DNA of 64,000 nucleotides, taken from Propionispora hippei DSM 15287 (lineage in GTDB: Bacteria > Bacillota > Negativicutes > Propionisporales > Propionisporaceae). The notes under the pieces were generated by a model. It searched no databases, was not told the origin of the DNA, and was given only the letters and a program-made list of their open reading frames with translations. The stretch spans positions 1-64,000 of the forward strand of contig NZ_FQZD01000008.1 of NCBI RefSeq assembly GCF_900141835.1, read 5' to 3'. The first letter of the stretch is position 1. Each line of letters opens with the position of its first letter. The translations under genes were made by a program, and so were the position numbers. Positions 8,683 to 17,759 of this stretch are shown here, in pieces.

Positions 8683-10050
8683 TTAAATCTGATAGTCGTA
8701 TACCGGTTTGATGCAGCGGGCAGCCTGACCGGCCTTGGCATCCCGGATGACCCCGTGATCCAGGGCCAGCCTGCCGTTGAGGAAGACATATTCGATTCCT
8801 TCGGGCGGAACGTCGGGCAGACCGAAATCGGCCTTGTCGATCAAGGTTTTTATGTCGAAAACGACAAGGTCGGCGTCCATATCTTCCCGCAGGCGCCCCT
8901 TGGTATGAAGTCCCAGCGTTTCGGCCGGCAGCAGGGTAGCCTTGCGAACTGCTTCCATGAGCGTCAACTCATACCGTTCGGCCACCATCTTCTTAAAATA
9001 GCGAGGAAAACTGCCGGCGATTTGCGGGTGCCCCTCGCCGGGGGCATAAGCGCCGGTATCGGTGGACGGCATGGCAAAGGGGTGGGTCAGGGCCAGATAA
9101 ATTTCCTCTTCGATGCCGGTGAGCACAACCACTGCCGTATGCGGCGCCTGGGTGCGCAGTTCGTGATACAAGGCTGGCGTCAGCCGCTGTCCGTTATACG
9201 GGCCGGTGATGGCGACGATATCCTGCAGGTCCCAGCCGTTGTCCCGGATATAGTCTTCCTGGAACAGGGCGGCGCCGATATGGGTGGCCCATTGGGTGTA
9301 CATCCCACTGTCGAAGCGGACATCCAGGCCGTCGGCGCGGGCCCGGTTGATAACCGCCAGCGCCTCTTCCATCATGCCGGTGCCGTATTGATAGACCAGA
9401 TGGGAGATTTGGACCCGGGCGCCGGTATGACGGGCTATATTGACGGCTTCTACCAGGGAATACATATCAATCCCGGTAGCCATCCGGGTGTCAACGGCGA
9501 CGATCCGGCCGTAGCGGGCGGCCAGTCTGCTTAGGCGGGACACTTCCTCGTCCGAGCTGCCCGGTGCATAAGCCAGGCCCAGTGACAGGCCGCAGGCCCC
9601 CGCTTCAAAGGCTTCTTCCACCAGATACTCCATTTTGGCCAGTTGCTCTGCCGTGGCCGGCTGCATGGGATCTTTGATGCCCACTTTATCCCGGAGGCTG
9701 AAGGAGTGGCCGATGAGTTCGGCCTGGTTGACAATAAAGCCGTCTTTTTCCTGTTTGGCGAAAAAGCCGTTAATATCCAAAGGACTAAAGCCGCAGTTGC
9801 CGCCCACCGTTGTGGTAATCCCCTGTCGCAGCGATAACTCGCCGCAGTAGGCGTCCAGTTCTACATGGCCGTGAATATCAATAAAGCCGGGGCAGACGAT
9901 TTTGCCCGTTATATCCAATTGCCGGACACCTGGTAGTTCGGTTTTGCTGATGGCGGCGATTTTTCCGCCGCTAATACCGATATGGCCGGTAAAACGGACC
10001 AGCTTCTCCGGGTCAATAAGAATGCCGTTGGCAAGCACAAGGTCAAACAT
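8683..10050 (-). CDS. amidohydrolase, N-acyl-D-amino-acid deacylase-like
   Basis: A 455-residue amidohydrolase. It begins with the usual beta-sandwich strand (FDLVLANGILIDPEK), then the metal-binding PGFIDIHGHVELD, a GGNCGFS segment, RVQISHL and the PSTDTGAYAPGEGHP catalytic-Asp region, and ends with ADLVVFD. This order fits D-aminoacylase and related N-acyl-D-amino-acid hydrolases, which release D-amino acids from N-acyl forms in the cytoplasm. Substrate is not predictable from sequence alone. ATG 10050 is preferred: it gives the family N-terminus and GGATGGTG lies just upstream, while the longer frame to 10119 has no site. It is a single gene next to the sulfur locus but probably independent of it. 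Confidence 0.82.
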   Translation of the reverse strand: MFDLVLANGILIDPEKLVRFTGHIGISGGKIAAISKTELPGVRQLDITGKIVCPGFIDIHGHVELDAYCGELSLRQGITTTVGGNCGFSPLDINGFFAKQEKDGFIVNQAELIGHSFSLRDKVGIKDPMQPATAEQLAKMEYLVEEAFEAGACGLSLGLAYAPGSSDEEVSRLSRLAARYGRIVAVDTRMATGIDMYSLVEAVNIARHTGARVQISHLVYQYGTGMMEEALAVINRARADGLDVRFDSGMYTQWATHIGAALFQEDYIRDNGWDLQDIVAITGPYNGQRLTPALYHELRTQAPHTAVVVLTGIEEEIYLALTHPFAMPSTDTGAYAPGEGHPQIAGSFPRYFKKMVAERYELTLMEAVRKATLLPAETLGLHTKGRLREDMDADLVVFDIKTLIDKADFGLPDVPPEGIEYVFLNGRLALDHGVIRDAKAGQAARCIKPVYDYQI

Positions 10051-10193
10051 ATTTATCACCATCCGAAGGGGGTATACTTTGCAAATAATAGTGGTTGAAT
10101 CGTAGCATATTTCCCGCAAGCATTCAAGCCAAAGAACTAATAAATTTTTATATAGGCAGGTAAAAAAAGTAAATGCATCTTATTACAACCGTA

Positions 10194-10222
10194 TTGACGT
10201 AGCGCAGGGAACTTGCTATAAT
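10194..10222 (+). promoter_or_regulatory. promoter of the tandem YezD gene
   Basis: TTGACG at 10194-10199, 17-base spacer, TATAAT at 10217-10222, upstream of attenuator copy 3. Confidence 0.85.
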
Positions 10223-10241
10223 TTAACTCAATAAAAGAATA

Positions 10242-10308
10242 AGCTAATCAGAAAAACTGAAGGCTAAAAGTTTTTTCCCAGGGGAAAATCTTTTGGTCTT
10301 TTTTGTTT
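10242..10308 (+). promoter_or_regulatory. sulfur attenuator copy 3 (before tandem YezD gene)
   Basis: AGCU-AA-UCAG, loop AAAAA, CUGA-A-GGCU at 10242-10265. The GGCU side doubles as the 5' arm of a terminator: AGGCTAAAAG (10261-10270) pairs with CTTTTGGTCT (10290-10299) using G-U pairs, extended by TTTTCCC/GGGAAAA, then a T run. A consensus promoter lies 20 bases upstream. Confidence 0.75.
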
Positions 10309-10335
10309 TTCATCGATTACGCTTGTCAATGGCGC

Positions 10336-10389
10336 GGCTGATCAGGAACTTAACTGAAGGCGCGAGGGAAATATCTGTGCCCTTTAGCC
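10336..10389 (+). promoter_or_regulatory. decayed sulfur attenuator copy 3b
   Basis: GGCU-GA-UCAG (10336-10345), 8-base loop, CUGA-A-GGC (10354-10361), then a weak stem (AAGGC...AGGG with CCCT...GCC) without a T run. The small hairpin is intact but the terminator half is degenerate. It sits between copy 3 and the YezD gene, matching the doubled arrangement seen before metIQ and K2D2. Confidence 0.45.
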
Positions 10390-10463
10390 CTAGTACTTTG
10401 CCATCTTATCCAATGATTTAAGTGACGCAGAGTACAACAGTATGTTAATCAAGGAGGAGTTAT

Positions 10464-10880
10464 ATGTCAGATCATCCTACTGCCAGAAAAAATGTTACAG
10501 CCGAAGTGCGCAGTGCGCGGAGTCCGGGAAGAAATACCCTGGGAAAGCAGCTTCAGCACCAGGTACTGGAGATCGTAAATCATTTTTTATTCTCCGCGGA
10601 AAATGGCTATTTGATTTTGACAATACAGGACGGCGTTGTTGTTAAAGTTGAAAAAACGGAGAAATATATCATCACCAATAAGAGCCGGGAAACAGGCTAT
10701 GTAAAATACGGCAAACCTGTATCCGTTCATCCGCTGCAGGCACAGATTGTTACCGAACTGCAAAAAATCCAGTATGGACAACTGGTTATCCGGTTTGCCA
10801 ATGGTAAAGTGGAACAAATTGAAAAAACCGAAAAACGTCGGGTTCATGAAGTGGAAGGAGTCCATGGCGATGGAATATAA
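10464..10880 (+). CDS. tandem-domain YezD/DUF2292 small protein
   Basis: A 138-residue cytoplasmic protein with two copies of the DUF2292 (YezD) fold in a row: about 45-75 (NGYLILTIQDGVVVKVEKTEKY) and about 103-138 (YGQLVIRFANGKVEQIEKTEKR, ending VEGVHGDGI). Each has the family pattern of a short beta strand, a GxV turn and an I/VExxE motif. Function of the family is unknown; members recur in sulfur-assimilation operons. AAGGAGG precedes ATG 10464. It opens the nitrogenase-like sulfur locus and lies behind two attenuator copies. The C-terminal tail is nearly the same as that of the small gene at 32928. A regulatory or RNA-contacting role is only a guess. Confidence 0.72.
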   Translation: MSDHPTARKNVTAEVRSARSPGRNTLGKQLQHQVLEIVNHFLFSAENGYLILTIQDGVVVKVEKTEKYIITNKSRETGYVKYGKPVSVHPLQAQIVTELQKIQYGQLVIRFANGKVEQIEKTEKRRVHEVEGVHGDGI

Positions 10881-10928
10881 CTGTATTATCCATTTTTAGC
10901 ATTAAACACTATTTTTTGAAAAAAATGC

Positions 10929-10956
10929 TTGCATTTTAAAAACTTTTGAGTATAAT
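10929..10956 (+). promoter_or_regulatory. promoter of nifH-like gene
   Basis: TTGCAT at 10929-10934, 16-base spacer, TATAAT at 10951-10956, upstream of attenuator copy 4. Confidence 0.7.
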
Positions 10957-10986
10957 AAACAAAAGAGCTATTATTTAATATTCATA

Positions 10987-11051
10987 TGCTGATTAGTTAT
11001 CAAGCTAAAGGCCAGAGGCATTTCTGCGGAAATGTTCTTCTGGTCTTTTTT
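10987..11051 (+). promoter_or_regulatory. sulfur attenuator copy 4 (before nifH-like gene)
   Basis: GCU-GA-UUAG, 8-base loop, CUAA-A-GGCC (10988-11013). The stem has changed from UCAG/CUGA to UUAG/CUAA, a compensatory pair change. GGCCAGA then pairs with TTCTGGTCT as part of a terminator with CATTTC/GAAATG above it, followed by six T. Confidence 0.75.
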
Positions 11052-11166
11052 GGTTTATCGGAAACCATACATTTTCTGATAGGCGTAAGTGCAACCAAGG
11101 ACTAGCGTTATGGCATAAAGCTTGCCGCTAACCGGGTTCTAAATTTTAAAACACAGGGGGATAAAA

Positions 11167-12042
11167 ATGAGTAAAAAGATTAAGCAGATTGCTATTTATG
11201 GTAAAGGCGGGATTGGCAAGTCAACAACCACTTCCAATATCAGCGCGGCACTGTCCAAGCTGGGACTAAAGGTTATGCAGTTCGGCTGCGACCCGAAGGC
11301 TGATTCGACCAATACGCTGCGGGGCGGTACGTACATTCCCACTGTGCTGGATACCTTGCGGGAGAAAACGCAGGTTAAGGCGGAGGATGTTATCTTTAAA
11401 GGGTTTAACGGCATCTATTGCGTGGAGGCCGGTGGGCCGGCGCCGGGAGTAGGCTGTGCCGGACGCGGTATCATTACCGCCGTGCAGCTTTTAAAACAAC
11501 TGAAGGTATATGAGGAACTCGACTTAGACGTGATTATCTATGATGTCTTGGGCGATGTAGTATGCGGCGGCTTTGCCGTTCCCATCCGCGAGGGCATTGC
11601 CGAGCATGTGTTTACCGTCTCGTCGGCCGATTTCATGGCCGTGTATGCTGCCAACAATCTGTTCAAGGGGATTAAAAAATACTCCAATTCGGGCGGCGCC
11701 CTGCTGGGTGGTTTAATTGCCAACTCGATCAATGCGCCCTATGCCAAGGATATTGTCGATGATTTTGTTGACCGGACCCAAACGCGGGTTGTCGAGTATA
11801 TTCCCCGTTCGGTAACGGTAACCCAGGCCGAGCTGCAGGGTAAGACGGCGGTAGAAGCCTCGCCTAATTCCGAGCAGGCTAAAATTTACGGAAAACTGGC
11901 CCAGAAAATCATTGATACCACCGAATCCAAAGTGCCGTCACCGTTAGACACTTCGGAGTTGCGCGAGTGGGCAGCCAAATGGGCTGATCATTTACTGGCC
12001 CTGGAAACAGGGGAAGTGCGCGGCAAAGCGGCGGCGATTTAA
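11167..12042 (+). CDS. NifH-like nitrogenase-family reductase (Fe protein)
   Basis: Homodimeric ATP-dependent electron donor for a NifDK-like partner, 291 residues, cytoplasmic. The P-loop is GKGGIGKST (12-20); the bridging 4Fe-4S ligands are Cys97 (GVGCAGRGI) and Cys133 (DVVCGGF); switch segments YDVLGD and CDPKADST are present. Length matches NifH. The sequence is NifH-like rather than BchL or MinD. It heads the nitrogenase-like gene set, with its own promoter and attenuator, and is followed by an attenuated junction to nifB. Arg100, the ADP-ribosylation site in classical NifH, is conserved. It would serve both D1K1 and K2D2 since only one NifH-like gene is present here. Confidence 0.9.
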   Translation: MSKKIKQIAIYGKGGIGKSTTTSNISAALSKLGLKVMQFGCDPKADSTNTLRGGTYIPTVLDTLREKTQVKAEDVIFKGFNGIYCVEAGGPAPGVGCAGRGIITAVQLLKQLKVYEELDLDVIIYDVLGDVVCGGFAVPIREGIAEHVFTVSSADFMAVYAANNLFKGIKKYSNSGGALLGGLIANSINAPYAKDIVDDFVDRTQTRVVEYIPRSVTVTQAELQGKTAVEASPNSEQAKIYGKLAQKIIDTTESKVPSPLDTSELREWAAKWADHLLALETGEVRGKAAAI

Positions 12043-12069
12043 CAGGAAAGAGTGGTTCCTCAGGCAAGA

Positions 12070-12127
12070 AGCTGATCAGACCCGACTGAAGGCTGCAGAA
12101 ACAGACGATTTCTGCAGCCTTTTTATT
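12070..12127 (+). promoter_or_regulatory. sulfur attenuator copy 5 (between nifH-like and nifB)
   Basis: AGCU-GA-UCAG, loop ACCCGA, CUGA-A-GGCU (12070-12094). The overlapping terminator has perfect 12-bp arms AGGCTGCAGAAA (12090-12101) and TTTCTGCAGCCT (12109-12120), then TTTT. No promoter is evident between the two genes, so this acts within the operon and would set the ratio of the Fe protein to downstream products. Confidence 0.75.
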
Positions 12128-12161
12128 AGGATTTGGCAATGGGAGAGAAAGAGGTGATAGT

Positions 12162-13472
12162 ATGAGTTGCGTTTGCCCGGGAAGTATGAGTCAGACAGTT
12201 TGGGAAAAGACCCAAAGGCATCCTTGCTATTCCGCCGAAGCGCACAGTAAATACGCGCGTATTCATTTACCGGTGGCGCCCCGGTGCAACATCCAGTGCA
12301 ATTACTGCAATCGTAAATTCGACTGTGTGAATGAAAGCCGGCCGGGTGTTACCAGTGAGGTATTAACGCCTGAACTGGCCAGGGAAAAGTTTGTCTGGGT
12401 CCGTGAAAAGGTGGCAGACCTGAGTGTGGTGGGGATTGCCGGGCCGGGCGATGCGCTGGCTGACTGGCCGGCGACAAAACAGACAATCCAGGCGATACAG
12501 GCCATTGCGCCTGAGGTGGTTTTCTGCCTGTCCACCAACGGATTGTTGCTGCCGGACTATGCGGCCGAAATAGTAGAGCTGGGGATTCATCATGTTACCG
12601 TTACGCTGAATGCGCTGGACAGCGAGATTGGCGCTAAGCTATATCAGTTTATTACCTATCAGGGCCGCCGCTACGAAGGGAAAGCAGCCGCCGAGCTCTT
12701 GCTGAAGAACCAACTGGCCGGCATCCGGTATTTAACCGGACGCGGCATACTGGTAAAGGTAAATATGGTGATGATCAAAGGCATCAACGATCAGCATATT
12801 CCGGAGGTTGTAAAAAAGGTTAAGGAGCTGGGCGTATTCGTTACCAATATTATGCCGTTAATCCCGGCACCGGGCAGTAACTTTGAACATTTTCCGCAAA
12901 CCAGCATGAAAGAGGTCAATGAACTGCGAGATCGTTGTCAGGTTGATCTGCCGCAAATGCGTCACTGTCAGCAATGCCGGGCCGATGCCATCGGTAAGCT
13001 CCACGAAGACCGTTCCCAGGAGTTTCGGATGGTAACCTATACGGGTGAGACGAAAAAGATATACAATCCGGTAAGAAAGCAATACCGGATTGCCGTTACT
13101 TCCAAGTACAACAAGCTGGTGGATCAGCACTTCGGACATGCGACAGGCTTTACGATTTATCAGGGCGACGGGTATACCTTTCAACCGCTGGAACAGCGCT
13201 CAGCCAGCAAGTATTGTTCGGGTATGGCTGATTGCGAAGACGGCGAAAGCAGACGGGATCAGACTATCGACCTGTTGAGAGATTGCGATGCGGTGCTCAC
13301 CATGCGCATCGGTCCCCATGCCAAAGATAAGCTAAGCTGCCGGGGTGTTACCGCTATCGAATATTGTGACAGTGTGGAAAATGGCCTGCGTTACGCGGTC
13401 GAAGTGTTAATTAAGCAGGAGGCAACGGAGTATGAAAGAGGTATTGCGTCAACTAAGCGAACGGCTAATTGA
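12162..13472 (+). CDS. nifB: NifB: radical SAM cofactor synthase with NifX-like domain
   Basis: Radical SAM enzyme of 436 residues. The AdoMet cluster motif is CxxxCxxC at Cys42, Cys46, Cys49 within RCNIQCNYCNRKFDC, preceded by the NifB block HPCYSAEAHSKYARIHL. A NifX/NifY-type domain starts near residue 308 (IAVTSKYNKLVDQHFGHATGF). NifB fuses two 4Fe-4S units and inserts the central carbide, giving the 8Fe cofactor precursor. Its presence implies that at least one of the NifDK-like proteins here carries a NifB-derived cofactor rather than a plain 4Fe-4S centre. The gene overlaps the next permease gene by 41 bases, pointing to translational coupling. Ribosome site GAGGTG precedes ATG. Confidence 0.92.
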   Translation: MSCVCPGSMSQTVWEKTQRHPCYSAEAHSKYARIHLPVAPRCNIQCNYCNRKFDCVNESRPGVTSEVLTPELAREKFVWVREKVADLSVVGIAGPGDALADWPATKQTIQAIQAIAPEVVFCLSTNGLLLPDYAAEIVELGIHHVTVTLNALDSEIGAKLYQFITYQGRRYEGKAAAELLLKNQLAGIRYLTGRGILVKVNMVMIKGINDQHIPEVVKKVKELGVFVTNIMPLIPAPGSNFEHFPQTSMKEVNELRDRCQVDLPQMRHCQQCRADAIGKLHEDRSQEFRMVTYTGETKKIYNPVRKQYRIAVTSKYNKLVDQHFGHATGFTIYQGDGYTFQPLEQRSASKYCSGMADCEDGESRRDQTIDLLRDCDAVLTMRIGPHAKDKLSCRGVTAIEYCDSVENGLRYAVEVLIKQEATEYERGIASTKRTAN

Positions 13473-14199
13473 TATGTCCGGGGTGATTCTCTTTTTTCTA
13501 TTATGGGAGATCCTTCCCAGGCTGGGAGTGCTTGATGCTCAGTTCATTCCGCCTTTCTCCGCGGTGCTGCAGGCTATTGTCAAGCTGTTGGCCAATGGGG
13601 AGCTGTTTATTCATATGGCGGCGAGCCTGCAGCGTACGTTGCTGGGGCTGCTGCTGGCCCTGGTCCTTGCCATCCCGGCAGGATTTGTGTTAGGCGGTGT
13701 TTTTCCCACTCTGTCCCGCCATGTAAGGCCGTTGCTGCGCCTGCTGGGACAGATCAATGCGTTCTCCTTGTTTCCTATTTTTATTCTTTTTTTCGGAATT
13801 GGCGAAGTTGCCAAAGTCAGCATTATTTTCTGGTCCACCATTTGGCCGGTGCTGTTTACCACGATTGCCGGGGTGCAGCAGATTGATCCGTTATATATTA
13901 AAAGCGCCCGTTCGGTGGGCGCCGGCCGGCTGACCATTTTCACCCGGGTGCTGCTGCCCGGTGCGGCACCGGTCATCTTTACCGGAATCCGTACCGGAGC
14001 CTCTCATGCCTTTCTGATGTTGATTGCGGCGGAAATGATCGGTGCCAGCGCCGGACTGGGCTGGATAGTGCATAATTCATCGATGAATTTCGTGATTCCC
14101 CGTCTGTTTGCCGCGACGATTATCATTGCCTTGCTGGGAATGGCGATTAACTATTTTATTTACTGGCTGGAGGAAAATCTTCTGGAATGGAAACAGTAA
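13432..14199 (+). CDS. ABC transporter permease, SsuC/TauC type (permease 1)
   Basis: A 255-residue inner-membrane permease of the nitrate/sulfonate/taurine importer family, about six membrane spans. The cytoplasmic coupling loop is at about 150-180 (IKSARSVGAGRLTIFTRVLLPGAAPVIFTG), and the LFGIGEV-type segment is present. The ATG lies inside the nifB gene with AGGAGG upstream, so it is co-translated with nifB. It is one of four related permeases in this locus with only one ATPase and one binding protein. The cargo is unknown; neighbours suggest an organosulfur compound. Confidence 0.87.
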   Translation: MKEVLRQLSERLIDMSGVILFFLLWEILPRLGVLDAQFIPPFSAVLQAIVKLLANGELFIHMAASLQRTLLGLLLALVLAIPAGFVLGGVFPTLSRHVRPLLRLLGQINAFSLFPIFILFFGIGEVAKVSIIFWSTIWPVLFTTIAGVQQIDPLYIKSARSVGAGRLTIFTRVLLPGAAPVIFTGIRTGASHAFLMLIAAEMIGASAGLGWIVHNSSMNFVIPRLFAATIIIALLGMAINYFIYWLEENLLEWKQ

Positions 14200-14253
14200 C
14201 CGGGTTTAGTGGGCTTGTTCGTTGGAATTTTGCTAAAGAAAGGAGTGGTGGTG

Positions 14254-15087
14254 ATGGAAGTGATCTGGAAAGAAGCATCTTCAAGCCGAAAAAAGTTGTT
14301 GTCTGCGCAAGGTATTGCCCGGTGGTTTGGCGACGGCCTGTATACGAATAGCTCCATTATCGTTTTCCTGCTGCTGTGGGAAATCGCTCCCCGCGTCGGT
14401 TGGGTGGAACAAACCTTTATTTCGCCGCCGTCGGTGGTATTGGAAACCTTGCGGGAGCTCCTGCTTGACGGAACGTTGCTCAAGCATATCGGTGTCAGTC
14501 TGGGGCGGGCGCTGGGGGGCTTTGCTATTGCGGCAGTTGTCGGTATTCCGCTGGGCTTTTTTCTGGGAGGCTGGTTTAGGCTGTTTGAACGGATTGCCAC
14601 ACCGGTTTTGCGCCTGTTAAATGCCGTCAATCCTTTCTCCCTCTTTCCGGTATTTATCTTACTGTTCGGTATTGGCGAGGTTTCCAAGGTGGCCATGATT
14701 ATCTGGGTTTGCGTCTGGCCTGTATTGCTGCACACCATTACCGGCGTTAAGGAAACTGATCCTTTGCTGATTAAATCGGCCCAGTCTATGGGCGTCAAAG
14801 GCAAGGAGCTGTTTTATAAAGTGATATTGCCGGCGGCGGCCCCCGCTATTTTTCACGGCCTTAAAATGAGTTCGGGCGTAGCCTTCTTTATGCTGATTGC
14901 GGCGGAAATGATCGGCGCCAGCAGCGGTTTGGGCTGGCTGGTCTGGAATGCCCAGATCAATTATCAGATTCCTATTTTATTTGCCGCTACCGTGGTCATA
15001 GCCGTATTGGGGCTCAGCCTGAACTACCTGTTTGGCAAGCTGGAGCATAAACTGATTAGCTGGCAGGAACATACACCGGAATATTAG
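14254..15087 (+). CDS. ABC transporter permease, SsuC/TauC type (permease 2)
   Basis: Paralogue of permease 1, 277 residues, with an extended cytoplasmic N-terminus of about 35 residues before the first span. Coupling loop: IKSAQSMGVKGKELFYKVILPAAAPAIFHG. ATG 14254 is chosen because AAAGGAG lies 10 bases upstream; an in-frame GTG at 14209 has no site. It probably pairs with permease 1 as a heterodimer, since most family members are homodimers of a single gene product. It is followed 36 bases later by the binding protein. Confidence 0.87.
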   Translation: MEVIWKEASSSRKKLLSAQGIARWFGDGLYTNSSIIVFLLLWEIAPRVGWVEQTFISPPSVVLETLRELLLDGTLLKHIGVSLGRALGGFAIAAVVGIPLGFFLGGWFRLFERIATPVLRLLNAVNPFSLFPVFILLFGIGEVSKVAMIIWVCVWPVLLHTITGVKETDPLLIKSAQSMGVKGKELFYKVILPAAAPAIFHGLKMSSGVAFFMLIAAEMIGASSGLGWLVWNAQINYQIPILFAATVVIAVLGLSLNYLFGKLEHKLISWQEHTPEY

Positions 15088-15123
15088 GGATTTATCAAAT
15101 TGATAAAAAAGGAATGAAGAAAT

Positions 15124-16176
15124 ATGGCGGAAAAAAAGACAGTGAAAAGTATTATTGCCGGCCTGGTAGGATTGGCGATTATCGGCGGTATCGCCTATGG
15201 TGCTAACTTTGCCGATAAACCGGTCAGCGGTGGCGGAGGAGCTAAAAGTGCGCAAACAACCGACGCGAAGGATAACTTATTCCCCATAAAGACCTGGTCA
15301 AAAACCAACTGCGAATCCACCCCCTGGGTAGTGGCGGATTTAAAGGGTTTCTTTGCCGAAGAAGGACTGAAGATTGTCTATACCGGCGATACACAGCCGG
15401 CCCAGCAAATCCCGTCGGTGCTCAATGGCAACAATGATGTAGGATCGGCCCATCCCAATACCCTGGCCGTGGCGATAGCCGGCGGCGCGAAAATTAAGGG
15501 CGTTGTCCGGGCCGGGATTGATCCTACCCCCGACCAGGACCCCAAACTTCGCCATATGTTCTGGTATGTCAATCCGCAAAAGGATGGCCATATCCATTCA
15601 TTTAAAGATGTAAACAGCAAAGAAGGGACAGTTAAATTTTCGACGATTACCAAGAACATCTGCGCCGACTTTTTAGCCGGCCAAATAGCTGATAAACAGG
15701 GACTGGACCGGAGCAAAATTGAATGGGTATCCATGCCGGACGTGCAGGCCGTACAGGCGTTGAAGCAGGGCCTGGTCAGTGTGGCCGGGGTGCATCCGCC
15801 TTACTATAAATCCATGGAAGATGCCGGCATGGTCAAAATAGCCGACAGCCTGGATGCCGGCTTGGGTGTAGGCGGTGGCGTAGGGTATTACTACTTTACC
15901 ACCGACTTTATTGACAAAAATCCGGAAATCATTAAAAAATTCGCCAGAGCCATTGCCAAGGCCCAAAAATGGGCGAATGACAATCCGGAAGAGGCCCGCA
16001 AAATGACGGAGGACTGGATTCATGTACCGGTTAATGCCACTCATTATTATGCTACCGATACCAAAATAGTGGAAGAAGAAATTGTACCCTGGATTCAGGA
16101 CCTGGAAGCCAATAAGGTTATTCCGCAAGGCAAGGTGAAGGCTTCCGATTTGGTGATTCATTCGTTTGACAGTTGA
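15124..16176 (+). CDS. ABC substrate-binding protein, SsuA/NMT1-like
   Basis: A 350-residue extracytoplasmic binding protein. Residues 1-27 form an uncleaved or Sec-type hydrophobic anchor without a lipobox, then a low-complexity linker (SGGGGAKSAQTT) and the bilobed domain (WVVADLKGFFAEEGLKIVYTG, VLNGNNDVGSAHPNTLAVAIAGG, LKQGLVSVAGVHPPYY). It belongs with the sulfonate, nitrate and aromatic-sulfonate binders; ligand not predictable. It likely delivers substrate to the permeases before and after it. A hairpin at 16216-16253 separates it from the D1 gene. Confidence 0.87.
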   Translation: MAEKKTVKSIIAGLVGLAIIGGIAYGANFADKPVSGGGGAKSAQTTDAKDNLFPIKTWSKTNCESTPWVVADLKGFFAEEGLKIVYTGDTQPAQQIPSVLNGNNDVGSAHPNTLAVAIAGGAKIKGVVRAGIDPTPDQDPKLRHMFWYVNPQKDGHIHSFKDVNSKEGTVKFSTITKNICADFLAGQIADKQGLDRSKIEWVSMPDVQAVQALKQGLVSVAGVHPPYYKSMEDAGMVKIADSLDAGLGVGGGVGYYYFTTDFIDKNPEIIKKFARAIAKAQKWANDNPEEARKMTEDWIHVPVNATHYYATDTKIVEEEIVPWIQDLEANKVIPQGKVKASDLVIHSFDS

Positions 16177-16215
16177 TGCTTGGCAGGGAGGGCCTGCCGG
16201 GGTATAAGTAAGCGG

Positions 16216-16253
16216 TGTCATGGCGGTTGCCCGCAGCGGTGACTGCCATGACA
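16216..16253 (+). other. intercistronic hairpin before the D1 gene
   Basis: Perfect 9-bp arms TGTCATGGC (16216-16224) and GCCATGACA (16245-16253) without a following T run. It is not a standard terminator; it may protect or process the mRNA between the transporter and enzyme genes. Confidence 0.5.
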
Positions 16254-16292
16254 GTATATTTAGTGAAGTGGATAGAGGAGGTGCCATTAGCT

Positions 16293-17759
16293 ATGGCGAT
16301 TAATTTAGAGCTTCCCGAAGTAGCCATCCGGGAGAACCGTCTGGGCTCCATTACCGGTTATCAGGGTACTATCCGGGATTTGGGAACCCGTGTATCAGGC
16401 TGTTCATTGCAAAATAAAGGCAGGTGCTTCAGCCAGGCCAGTGCCTGCAGCTCCGGCTGCGCGCAAAACTACTTGTCCGGCATTGTTGATGCGGCGGTGG
16501 TCAATCACGCGCCAATCGGCTGTGCCGGCGACAGTGCCGGGGCCAATGAACAGGATAAATGGGGTCGTAAGGTCAGAGGTCTGGAGTACCGGAATATCAA
16601 TATTCTTAATACCAATATGGTGGAGGAGGATACCGTTTTCGGGGCGGTTGCCAAATTGAAAGACGCGGTGCGGGAAGCCTACCGGCGGTTTCAGCCGAAG
16701 GCTATCTTTGTTACCACCTCCTGCGTATCAGGCATTATCGGCGAGGACATTATCAGCGCGCTGGATGAATTGAGAGAAGAGATTCCGGTGCCGTTGACGC
16801 CCGTTTTTTGCGAAGGGTTTAAATCACAAATCTGGGCTTCCGGCTTTGACGCGGCTTTTCATGCCATCTTAACGGGAATTGTCAAACCGCCGGAAAAGAA
16901 AACCAATAAGGTCAACCTGATCAATTTCCGGGGCAGCGCCCGTCAACAGATTACGGCTATGCTGGCCCAGTTCGGTCTGGAGCCGGTATTTATGGTGCCC
17001 TATAGTTCGATAGACGAACTGGCGCGAACCTCCGAATCGGTGGCGACCATCAGTATTTGCGGCACGCTGGGGGGCTACTTCGGCAATGCCCTGGAACAGC
17101 AATACGGGGTTCCTTATGTGAAAGCGTTGCAGCCTCACGGTATAACAGGGACGGACAACTGGCTCCGGGAACTGGGGAAAATTGTCGGCAAGGAAGCGGC
17201 CGTGGAAGCTTATATTAAGGAAGAAAAGGACCGCATCGCCGGAGAACTGGCCGAACTGCGGGGAAAACTCAAAGGTAAAAAAGCGGTTGTCGGTATGGGC
17301 CCCAGCTTTGCCCATGATTATATCCGGACGCTGCAGGAACTGGGCGTTGAGATTATCTGGGGAGCCTCCTGGCACTACGATCCACAATATGACAGCGGCC
17401 AGTCGCCGGAAACGGTACGGCATTTGCTGGAAGGAACCGAGGACATACCCTTTAGCGTGGCCGATCAGCAGGTGTTTGAAATGATGAATCTGCTTAATAA
17501 ACTGAAACCTGATTTATATATCGGCCGCCATCCGGGCATGACAGTCTGGGCTACAAAACTGGGCATTCCGTCGATTATGATTGGTGACGAATATACCGCC
17601 TATGGCTATCAGGGACTGGTGGATTTTGGTTTTCGGGTGCTGGACGCTTTGACAAACCGTAATTTTGTCCAAAAGCTGTCAGCCCGGGTCACCCTTCCTT
17701 ATACCGACTGGTGGATGGAGCAGGACAGCTTTACTTTTTTACAGGATGAGGTGGGATAA
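16293..17759 (+). CDS. NifD-like subunit D1 (nitrogenase component 1 type oxidoreductase)
   Basis: A 488-residue NifD-family protein. P-cluster-type ligands are visible: a cysteine-rich stretch with Cys37, 45, 52 and 56, Cys77 (APIGCAG) and TTSCVSGIIGEDI. A cofactor cysteine matching NifD Cys275 is in ISICGTLGGYF. The positions of NifD Gln191 and His195, counted from the CEGF motif, are Trp and Phe here, and the region of His442 reads IMIGDEY with no His. It is therefore not a dinitrogenase subunit. With K1 it should form an alpha2beta2 enzyme or a scaffold like NifEN; the sulfur context favours methylthio-alkane-reductase-type chemistry. Start ATG 16293 has AGGAGGTG upstream; the 26 extra residues of the longer frame are not family-like. 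Confidence 0.85.
   Translation: MAINLELPEVAIRENRLGSITGYQGTIRDLGTRVSGCSLQNKGRCFSQASACSSGCAQNYLSGIVDAAVVNHAPIGCAGDSAGANEQDKWGRKVRGLEYRNINILNTNMVEEDTVFGAVAKLKDAVREAYRRFQPKAIFVTTSCVSGIIGEDIISALDELREEIPVPLTPVFCEGFKSQIWASGFDAAFHAILTGIVKPPEKKTNKVNLINFRGSARQQITAMLAQFGLEPVFMVPYSSIDELARTSESVATISICGTLGGYFGNALEQQYGVPYVKALQPHGITGTDNWLRELGKIVGKEAAVEAYIKEEKDRIAGELAELRGKLKGKKAVVGMGPSFAHDYIRTLQELGVEIIWGASWHYDPQYDSGQSPETVRHLLEGTEDIPFSVADQQVFEMMNLLNKLKPDLYIGRHPGMTVWATKLGIPSIMIGDEYTAYGYQGLVDFGFRVLDALTNRNFVQKLSARVTLPYTDWWMEQDSFTFLQDEVG

Noticed and set aside
8575-9534. 319-residue plus-strand frame opposite the amidohydrolase gene
   Set aside because: It mirrors a recognisable amidohydrolase on the other strand, starts inside the ECF gene and has no family features.
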